Positions 57,534 to 64,000 of a DNA stretch of 64,000 nt are shown piece after piece. Location: the NCBI RefSeq assembly GCF_014863585.1, contig NZ_CP062253.1:682001-746000 (forward strand), given 5' to 3'. Each line of letters begins with the position of its first letter. The first letter of the stretch is position 1. A program made the translations under genes and the position numbers. Under the pieces are notes generated by a model that was not told the DNA's origin, did not search any database, and was given only the letters and a program-made list of their open reading frames with translations. The DNA comes from Pseudomonas gozinkensis (GTDB taxonomy: Bacteria; Pseudomonadota; Gammaproteobacteria; Pseudomonadales; Pseudomonadaceae).

Positions 57534-58127
57534 TCAGCCAAGATAACCTTTCACCCCGGTGAAGATGATCTGTGCGGCCAGAGCGCAAACAAACAGGCCC
57601 ATCAGGCGGCTGACGATCTGCAACCCTTGATCGCCGAGAATCCGCTCGATGCGGTTCGACAGATAAAGCACGACACCCACGGTAAAGCTGGCGAGCGCAA
57701 TACTCATGATCGCGATCAGCTTGTCGTCCCAGTGCGGCTGGCTGACGCCCATCACCAGCAGCGCACCGATGGTACCGGGGCCGACGGTCAGGGGAATGGT
57801 CAGCGGGACAATCGTCACATCCTGCTGCACGTTGTCGGTCTGCACGGCGGACTTGCCCTGCGCCATGCCCAGCGCCGAGATGAACAGCACGCTGCCGGCA
57901 CCGATGCGAAAAGCATCCACCGTGATGCCGAACACATCGAAAATCACCCGCCCGAACAGATACAGCAAGACGCTCGATACCAGTGTGGCGATCGCCACTT
58001 TCCAGGCCAAGCGGCGTTGTTCCTTGCGCGAATAACCGCGGGTCAGGCTGATGAAGCAGGACAACACGAAGAACGGGCTGTAGAGCACCAGCATCTTCAG
58101 GTAAACACTGAATAACACGTGGAGCAT
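57534..58127 (-). CDS. MarC family (NAAT) membrane protein
   Basis: Inner-membrane protein of 197 aa with six hydrophobic segments. FSVYLKMLVLYSPFFVLSCFISLT, GAGSVLFISALGMAQG and IVPLTIPLTVGPGTIGALLVMG (the MarC signature with PLTVGPG) are visible. The family was once thought to confer multiple antibiotic resistance; some members transport amino acids, and most have no proven function. Single gene between the cob terminator and retS. Confidence 0.88.
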   Translation of the reverse strand: MLHVLFSVYLKMLVLYSPFFVLSCFISLTRGYSRKEQRRLAWKVAIATLVSSVLLYLFGRVIFDVFGITVDAFRIGAGSVLFISALGMAQGKSAVQTDNVQQDVTIVPLTIPLTVGPGTIGALLVMGVSQPHWDDKLIAIMSIALASFTVGVVLYLSNRIERILGDQGLQIVSRLMGLFVCALAAQIIFTGVKGYLG

Positions 58128-58190
58128 GGCGCAGGCTCGCTGGCGGGAAAAGTCGGGGGGAGTCTAACAGGCGCTATCGTGTCTGTCGGC

Positions 58191-60968
58191 TCACGACGGT
58201 TGCGTCGTCGTACGGTTCTGCTGATCACGCTGGGCCACCCAATGCTCGATCAGCTCACGCAGTTGCGACAGCTCCACCGGTTTGGCCATGTGCCCGTCCA
58301 TTCCGGCCTGGCGCGCGCGCTCCTTGTGCTCGGCAAGGATGTGCGCGGTCAGTGCCACGATCGGCGTGCGGATGCGCTGATTGCCGACTTCCCAGGCCCG
58401 CAGTTGCTGGGTGGCCGAGAAGCCGTCGAGGATCGGCATTTCGCAGTCCATCAGCACCAGGTCGTAGCGCTGGGCTTTCATTGCCTGCAAGGCTTCTTCG
58501 CCATTGCTGGCAGTGTCCGGCTGCAGATTGAGTTTGCCGAGCATGCCACGGATGACCTTGGTGGAAATCGTGTTGTCCTCGGCCACGAGAATGCGGAAAT
58601 CGCTGGGCACCTTGACCGGAGCAGCAGGGCTGGCTGGCTGCGGCTGGAACACCACCTGGCCACGGTTGCGCTGGTTCAGTTCGTCGGCGAGCGTGGTCTT
58701 GAGGGTGTAGCCGGCCACCGGTTTGGCCAGGATGCGCTTGATCCCCGAGTTGCGCGCGATGATCTTGCTCGGCGCATTGCTGATGCCGGTGAGCATGATC
58801 AGCAGGATGTCGTGGTTCAGGCTCGGGTCTTCCTTGATCTTGGCCGCCAGTTGCATGCCGGTCATGCCTGGCATGTTCTGGTCCAGCAGGACCACGTCGA
58901 AGTAATCGCGCAAATGCGCCTTGGTGCGCAGCAGGGCCAGCGCTTCCTTGCCCGACGGCACGGCGCTGACGTTCAGGCCCCAGGCGCTGCACTGTTGCAC
59001 CAGCACCTTGCGGCAGGTGTCGTTGTCGTCGACCACCAGCACGCGTGCGCCTTGCAGCGGGCTGTCGAGGTCCGAGGTCGGATGCTCCAGGCGATCGGGA
59101 TCCAGCGGCAGGGTCAGCCACAAAGTACTGCCCTGGCTGGCGCCGCTCTTGATGCCGAACTCGCCTTGCATCAAACGGATCAATTGCCGGGCGATCACCA
59201 GTCCGAGGTTGCCGCCCAGGCGGTTGGCCGAGAGGAAGTGCTTGCTGTGCAGTTCGGCGTGCATCAGGGCGTCGCGCTCTTCCTGATCCATCGGCTGGCC
59301 GCTGTCCTGCACGGCAATGCGCAGGCGCGGGCCGGTGCTGCGTTCGTCCAGAGCGACCACCACCAGCACTTCACCTTCTGCGGTTTTCTTCAGGGCGTTT
59401 TCCAGCAGGCTCAGCAACGTCTGACGCAGGCGCGTCGGGTCGCCGCTGATGACCCGTGGCACTTGTGGCTGGATAAAGCTGATCAGCTCGACATTCTGCT
59501 GTTCGGCCTTGGCGCGGTAGATGCTCAGGCAATCGTCAATCAGCGCGTTGAGGTCGAACTGCACGTCGTCCAGTTCGATCTGCCCGGACTCGAGCCGCGA
59601 GATGTCGAGGATCTCGTTGATCAAAGTCAGCAGTTCGTTGCCGGCACTGTGGATGGTCTGCACATAATCGCGCTGCTTGACCGACAGTGGCGTGCCGAGC
59701 AGCAGTTCGGTCATGCCCAGTACGCCGTTCATCGGCGTGCGGATCTCGTGGCTGATCTTGGCCAGGAATTCGGCCTTGGCATTGATCTCGGCGTTGCTCG
59801 CGGCGAGGTCACGACTGATGCTGAAACGGCTTTCGGTGATGCTGCGCTGACGTTCGCCCAAGGCGATGCTCATCAACAGGCCGCTGATGCAGATGAAGCC
59901 CATCAGGGTCATGATCAGGCCCTGCGGGGCCACCAGGGTCAGCCCCAGCAAGGCCGGGAGGATGATCAGCGTGCCGATGTTGAACACCACCATCGCGGCA
60001 ACGAACAACCGTGCAGGGCGGTAGCCCTTTTGCCAGTGGTAGAAACCCACCAACAGCATGCTCAGACCTGCCAGGGCGACAAGTGCATAGGTAATGATGT
60101 TCAGCGGCAGGGTGTTGACGAACAACAGCAGCAGGCTGCAGATCACGATGAACAGGATGTCGCCCAGCAACAGTTTGTTCAGCGGGTGCGGCCCGAGCGG
60201 GGCGAAGAAGCGGTAGGCGAACATCAGGCCGGCCGGCGCGGTCAGCAGCAGGGCCAGATAGGCGCCGGGGGTCTGGATCGCATGCCAGTTCGGCAGCCAC
60301 GGGCCGGCGAGGTTGAGCAGCAGCAACAGGCTCAGGCTCAGCAATGCTTCGCAGACGGCCAGCCACAGGCTGCTGCGCGAGCGGGTGTAGGCGTAACGGA
60401 TCAGGTTGTGCAGGATCAACATCGCCAGGCAGCCGAACAGCAGACCGTAGATCAGCGTCTGGTTGTGATTGGCCGCGGCCATCACCGCCGCTTGCAGGGT
60501 GATGTACGGGCGCAACTGGTGGTCGGAGACCAGTCGCAGGTAGACGTCGAGGGGGTTGTCGCTCTGGGGCAGCGGCAGCATGAAGTCGCTGCTCGGCAAC
60601 GGTCGTTCCACCTGGGGTTGGATGGTGCCGGTGTCGCGCTGTTCGATCAGGCGGTCGCCGTCGAGTACATACAGATTGAGGTGCGACAGGTCGGGGGCGA
60701 AGATCCGCAGCACTTGTTCGTGCTTGCCGGGTGCCAGCCTGAAGCGCAGCCACAAGGCGCCATCGGGTTCGGCCGCGGTGAGGCGATCAAGCTCGATAGG
60801 GCTGAATTGATTGGTGTAGCGGGCGGAGCGGATGTCGCTCAGCTGGAGGTTGCCCTGATCGTCAAGCAATACTGACCAGCCACTGCCTTGCGCGGCCTGG
60901 GCCGGGAGCATGCAGAGCAAGGTCAACAGCGTGACGGTGAAGCCTATGGCAATCCTGAGCCAGCGCAC
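58191..60968 (-). CDS. retS: Hybrid sensor kinase RetS
   Basis: A 925-aa membrane hybrid histidine kinase. Signal segment (1-25), periplasmic carbohydrate-type 7TMR-DISMED2 sensor domain (about 30-165), seven transmembrane helices (about 185-390), HisKA with KISHEIRTPMNGVLGMTELLL (about 410), HATPase, and two receiver domains: LVVDDNDTCRK...DVVLLDQNMPGMTG and LVAEDNTISTK...DLVLMDCEMPILDG. This architecture and the place next to purD match P. aeruginosa RetS (PA4856). There RetS binds and inhibits GacS, favouring acute-virulence/motile behaviour over biofilm via the RsmY/Z RNAs. GTG start. Assignment by architecture and synteny; length is close to the 942 aa I recall. Confidence 0.92.
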   Translation of the reverse strand: MRWLRIAIGFTVTLLTLLCMLPAQAAQGSGWSVLLDDQGNLQLSDIRSARYTNQFSPIELDRLTAAEPDGALWLRFRLAPGKHEQVLRIFAPDLSHLNLYVLDGDRLIEQRDTGTIQPQVERPLPSSDFMLPLPQSDNPLDVYLRLVSDHQLRPYITLQAAVMAAANHNQTLIYGLLFGCLAMLILHNLIRYAYTRSRSSLWLAVCEALLSLSLLLLLNLAGPWLPNWHAIQTPGAYLALLLTAPAGLMFAYRFFAPLGPHPLNKLLLGDILFIVICSLLLLFVNTLPLNIITYALVALAGLSMLLVGFYHWQKGYRPARLFVAAMVVFNIGTLIILPALLGLTLVAPQGLIMTLMGFICISGLLMSIALGERQRSITESRFSISRDLAASNAEINAKAEFLAKISHEIRTPMNGVLGMTELLLGTPLSVKQRDYVQTIHSAGNELLTLINEILDISRLESGQIELDDVQFDLNALIDDCLSIYRAKAEQQNVELISFIQPQVPRVISGDPTRLRQTLLSLLENALKKTAEGEVLVVVALDERSTGPRLRIAVQDSGQPMDQEERDALMHAELHSKHFLSANRLGGNLGLVIARQLIRLMQGEFGIKSGASQGSTLWLTLPLDPDRLEHPTSDLDSPLQGARVLVVDDNDTCRKVLVQQCSAWGLNVSAVPSGKEALALLRTKAHLRDYFDVVLLDQNMPGMTGMQLAAKIKEDPSLNHDILLIMLTGISNAPSKIIARNSGIKRILAKPVAGYTLKTTLADELNQRNRGQVVFQPQPASPAAPVKVPSDFRILVAEDNTISTKVIRGMLGKLNLQPDTASNGEEALQAMKAQRYDLVLMDCEMPILDGFSATQQLRAWEVGNQRIRTPIVALTAHILAEHKERARQAGMDGHMAKPVELSQLRELIEHWVAQRDQQNRTTTQPS

Positions 60969-61070
60969 GGCGAAATCCCTTCGTAGGTTGATGCCAGAAT
61001 ATAACGATGCGCAGCGTCGGAACAGCCCGGCAAGGGCGATGAGCCCCTGCCGGAAACACAGCGTAGCTTA

Positions 61071-62363
61071 TTACTGAGACTCACCGCGTTCACGGGCAAT
61101 GGCGCGGTAGCCAATGTCGGTGCGGTAGAAGCAGCCTTCCCAGTCGATGGCCTTGGCCAGTTTGTAGGCCTGCTCCTGGGCAGCACCGACGCTGGCGCCC
61201 ATGGCGGTGGCGCAAAGCACCCGACCACCGGCCGTCACGACGTTGCCGTCCTTGAGCGCAGTACCGGCGTGGAAGACCTTGCCTTCCAGTGCGGCGGCTG
61301 CGTCCAGACCGTTGATCGGCGCGCCCTTGGCGTAGTCGCCCGGGTAACCGCCGGCGGCCAGCACGATGCCGACGCTCGGACGTGGATCCCACTGCGCTTC
61401 AACCTTGTCCAGCGCCTGGGCCAGCGCGGCTTCGACCAGCAACACCAGGCTCGACTGCAGACGCAGCATCACCGGTTGGGTTTCCGGATCGCCGAAACGG
61501 CAGTTGAACTCGATGACCTTCGGATTGCCGGCCTTGTCGATCATCAGACCGGCGTACAGGAAACCGGTGTAGACGTTGCCTTCGTCGGCCATGCCGCGCA
61601 CGGTCGGCCAGATCACCTGGTCCATCACGCGCTGGTGCACGTCGGCGGTCACCACCGGAGCCGGGGAGTAAGCACCCATGCCGCCGGTGTTCGGGCCGCT
61701 GTCGCCGTCGCCGACGCGTTTGTGGTCCTGGCTGGTGGCCATCGGCAGGACGTTCTTGCCATCGACCATGACAATGAAGCTGGCTTCTTCGCCGTCGAGG
61801 AATTCTTCGATGACAACGCGCGAACCGGCGTCGCCAAAGGCGTTGCCGGCGAGCATGTCGCGTACGGCATCTTCGGCTTCGGCCAGGGTCATGGCGACGA
61901 TCACGCCTTTACCGGCGGCCAGGCCGTCGGCCTTGATCACGATTGGAGCGCCCTTTTCACGCAGATAAGCCAGGGCCGGCTCGATCTCGGTGAAGTTCTG
62001 GTAGTCGGCGGTCGGGATCTTGTGGCGCGCCAGGAAATCCTTGGTGAAGGCTTTCGAGCCTTCCAGCTGCGCGGCACCGGCGGTCGGGCCGAAGCAGTCC
62101 AGGCCACGGGAGCGGAACAGGTCGACGACACCGGCAACCAATGGCACTTCCGGACCAACGATGGTCAGGGAAACGTTTTTCTCGGCGAAGTCAGCGAGCT
62201 GCTCAAGGGCCAGCACGTCGATGGCGACGTTTTCGCACTTGGCTTCAATCGCGGTGCCGGCGTTGCCCGGTGCGACGAAAACTTTCTGCACGCGCGGATC
62301 CTGAGCCACTTTCCAGGCCAGGGCGTGTTCGCGGCCACCGCTGCCAATGATCAAAACATTCAT
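61071..62363 (-). CDS. purD: Phosphoribosylamine-glycine ligase (PurD)
   Basis: ATP-grasp enzyme of 430 aa joining phosphoribosylamine and glycine in purine synthesis. MNVLIIGSGGREHALAWKVAQ is the N-terminal signature, FGPTAGAAQLEGSKAFTKDFLARHKIPTA and IKADGLAAGKGVIVAMTLAEAEDAV form the ATP-grasp core, and NTGGMGAYSPAPVVT and EFNCRFGDPETQPV carry the Mg ligands. The ATG at 62363 is used; the upstream frame only reads through a REP. The gene lies 152 bp after purH, the usual order. Confidence 0.96.
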   Translation of the reverse strand: MNVLIIGSGGREHALAWKVAQDPRVQKVFVAPGNAGTAIEAKCENVAIDVLALEQLADFAEKNVSLTIVGPEVPLVAGVVDLFRSRGLDCFGPTAGAAQLEGSKAFTKDFLARHKIPTADYQNFTEIEPALAYLREKGAPIVIKADGLAAGKGVIVAMTLAEAEDAVRDMLAGNAFGDAGSRVVIEEFLDGEEASFIVMVDGKNVLPMATSQDHKRVGDGDSGPNTGGMGAYSPAPVVTADVHQRVMDQVIWPTVRGMADEGNVYTGFLYAGLMIDKAGNPKVIEFNCRFGDPETQPVMLRLQSSLVLLVEAALAQALDKVEAQWDPRPSVGIVLAAGGYPGDYAKGAPINGLDAAAALEGKVFHAGTALKDGNVVTAGGRVLCATAMGASVGAAQEQAYKLAKAIDWEGCFYRTDIGYRAIARERGESQ

Positions 62364-62415
62364 TTCAAAAACCTCGGATGACGCTAATTCTGTTGAGCGC
62401 CGCAGGGCGCTTTTC

Positions 62416-62504
62416 TGTGGGAGCTGGCTTGCCAGCGATAGCATCACCGCGATCTATCTGAAGAACCGAGGTGTCTGCATCGCGGGCAAGCCCGCTCCCA
62501 CAGG
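62416..62504. repeat. REP pair between purH and purD
   Basis: Inverted REP cores with different arms (GCTGGCTTGCCAGC left, GCGGGCAAGCCCGC right), in the 152-bp gap between the two purine genes. Confidence 0.87.
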
Positions 62505-62515
62505 TAATCGGATTA

Positions 62516-64000
62516 TCAGTGACGGAAGTGGCGCATGCCGGTGAATACCATCGCGATGCCGGCTTCATCAGCAGCAGCAATCACCTCGGCATCACGCATC
62601 GAGCCGCCTGGCTGGATCACCGCCGTGATACCGACCTTGGCCGCATTGTCCAGACCGTCGCGGAACGGGAAGAACGCGTCCGACGCCATCACCGAACCAG
62701 CCACTTGCAGACCAGCATGCTCAGCCTTGATCGCGGCGATACGCGCCGAGTTCACGCGGCTCATCTGGCCGGCGCCGACACCGATGGTCTGACGGTTCTT
62801 GGCGTAGACGATGGCGTTGGATTTGACGAACTTGGCCACTTTCCAGGCGAAGATCAGGTCGTGGACTTCCTGCTCGGTCGGGGCGCGCTTGGTCACCACT
62901 TTCAGGTCGTCGGCGCCGATCATGCCGATGTCGCGGCTCTGTACCAGTAGACCGCCGTTGACGCGCTTGTAGTCCCAGGCCGGAACGCGATCGGCCGACC
63001 ACTCACCGCAGGCCAGCAGGCGCACATTGGCCTTGGCAGCGACGATGGCACGGGCCTCTTCGCTGACGCTTGGTGCGATGATCACTTCAACGAACTGACG
63101 CTCGACGATCGCCTTGGCGGTCTCGGCATCCAGTTCACGGTTGAAGGCGATGATGCCGCCGAACGCCGATTCGGTGTCAGTGGCGTAGGCCAGTTCGTAG
63201 GCCTGACGGATGCCGCCTTCGGCGTCCGGGCTTACGGCCACGCCGCACGGGTTCGCGTGCTTGACGATCACGCAGGCCGGTTTGACGAAGCTCTTCACGC
63301 ATTCCAGCGCGGCGTCGGTATCGGCCACGTTGTTGTACGACAGTTCTTTGCCTTGCAGCTGGGTGGCAGTGGCGATGCCGACTTCGGCCGGCTTGGCCTC
63401 AACGTAGAACGCCGCGCTCTGGTGCGGGTTCTCGCCGTAGCGCATTTCCTGGGCCTTGATGAACTGGCTGTTGAAGGTGCGCGGGAATTCGCTGCGGCCT
63501 TCGGTGCTGAGGGTGTCAGCGGCCTGGTTCACGGTGCCCATGTAGTTGGCGATCATGCCGTCGTAGGCAGCGGTGTGTTCGAACGCCTTGAGCATCAGGT
63601 CGAAACGCTGAGCGTAGGTCAGGCCGCCGGCCTTGAGGTTTTCCAGCACGTTGGCGTAGTCGCTGGCATTCACCACGATGGCCACGTCTTTGTGGTTTTT
63701 CGCCGCCGAACGGACCATGGTCGGGCCGCCGATGTCGATGTTCTCGATGGCGGTCGGCAGGTCGCAGCCTGGCTTGCTGATGGTGGCTTCGAACGGGTAC
63801 AGGTTGACGGCTACCAGATCGATCGGCTTGATGCCGTGCTCGTTCATGATCGCGTCGTCGATACCGCGACGACCGAGGATCCCGCCGTGGATTTTCGGGT
63901 GCAGGGTTTTCACCCGACCGTCCATCATCTCTGCGAAACCGGTGTAATCCGCGACTTCCACTGCGGCCACGCCGTTGTCCTGCAGCAGTTTGAAGGTCCC
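62516..64000 (-). CDS. purH: Bifunctional AICAR transformylase/IMP cyclohydrolase (5' truncated by window)
   Basis: C-terminal 494 or so residues of PurH; the start lies beyond the window. The IMP cyclohydrolase part shows [28 protein letters not shown], and the formyltransferase part shows [15 protein letters not shown] (catalytic His in KHANPCG), the [19 protein letters not shown] segment and the terminal [14 protein letters not shown]. It does the last two steps to IMP. The reading frame is open right to base 64000, with the N-terminal direction continuing. Confidence 0.96.
   Translation of the reverse strand, partial: GTFKLLQDNGVAAVEVADYTGFAEMMDGRVKTLHPKIHGGILGRRGIDDAIMNEHGIKPIDLVAVNLYPFEATISKPGCDLPTAIENIDIGGPTMVRSAAKNHKDVAIVVNASDYANVLENLKAGGLTYAQRFDLMLKAFEHTAAYDGMIANYMGTVNQAADTLSTEGRSEFPRTFNSQFIKAQEMRYGENPHQSAAFYVEAKPAEVGIATATQLQGKELSYNNVADTDAALECVKSFVKPACVIVKHANPCGVAVSPDAEGGIRQAYELAYATDTESAFGGIIAFNRELDAETAKAIVERQFVEVIIAPSVSEEARAIVAAKANVRLLACGEWSADRVPAWDYKRVNGGLLVQSRDIGMIGADDLKVVTKRAPTEQEVHDLIFAWKVAKFVKSNAIVYAKNRQTIGVGAGQMSRVNSARIAAIKAEHAGLQVAGSVMASDAFFPFRDGLDNAAKVGITAVIQPGGSMRDAEVIAAADEAGIAMVFTGMRHFRH

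Noticed and set aside
58119..60875. A 918-aa open frame on the plus strand opposite retS
   Set aside because: The minus strand encodes a clear hybrid kinase; the plus frame is Gln/His/Gly-rich shadow sequence.

Overview
The window looks like a chromosomal segment of a Pseudomonas species of the P. fluorescens group. The evidence is the high-GC coding style, gene content and order that repeatedly match what I recall of the P. aeruginosa PAO1 chromosome (purH-purD-retS; urt-ureD-ureA-GNAT-ureB-ureC; ureEFG next to a desT-like regulator; cob genes next to a TonB/ABC uptake operon), and many copies of the short palindromic repeats typical of fluorescent pseudomonads. No tRNA, rRNA, CRISPR array, prophage or insertion sequence was seen. 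Species assignment and PAO1 comparisons are from memory, not from a search.

Layout. 1-7.4 kb: the 3' end of an FAD oxidoreductase, then a five-gene branched-chain-amino-acid-type ABC transporter behind a perfect sigma-54 promoter, then a 690-bp non-coding stretch with DnaA-box-like sequences. 7.4-13.2 kb: a short-chain dehydrogenase, a cation efflux protein, a sugar epimerase-family protein, and the urease accessory genes ureE-ureF-ureG-ureJ (minus strand) with their own sigma-54-like promoter. 13.4-28.7 kb: mixed housekeeping and regulatory genes (a desT-like TetR regulator, a repeat-rich secreted protein, AsmA, a ferritin-like protein, a LysR/azoreductase/SMR group, a lipase, an EamA transporter, an AraC regulator, a PsiF protein, an AI-2E transporter, an Hsp70 homologue divergent from cbpA-cbpM, a histidine kinase). 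28.8-39 kb: one long minus-strand urea unit, urtABCDE-ureD-ureA-GNAT-GNAT-ureB-ureC. 39.2-44.2 kb: a TonB receptor plus FecCD-type ABC importer with a possible Zur site. 44.3-49.5 kb: a copper operon (DUF2946, PCu(A)C, DUF2946, OprC-like receptor, PepSY protein). 50-57.5 kb: divergent corrin-ring genes cobK-cbiD-cobL and cobG-cobH-cobI-cobJ. 57.5-64 kb: marC, retS, purD and the 3' part of purH.

How it fits together. Urea is imported by UrtABCDE, hydrolysed by UreABC, and the enzyme is matured by UreDEFG with nickel possibly supplied through UreJ. The structural and accessory genes lie about 15 kb apart, but sigma-54-type promoters sit in front of both urtA and ureE, and also in front of the amino-acid importer, which suggests a shared nitrogen-limitation regulon. 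The metal-uptake operons (Cu, and a Zn- or Fe-type system) and the cobalamin genes form a second theme.

The most useful new observations are regulatory: three sigma-54-like promoters, an inverted repeat and NtrC-like half-sites upstream of ureE, the Zur-like box, a candidate sigma-32 promoter for cbpA, and nested-palindrome repeats inside the urea operon. No clearly new multi-gene system was found.
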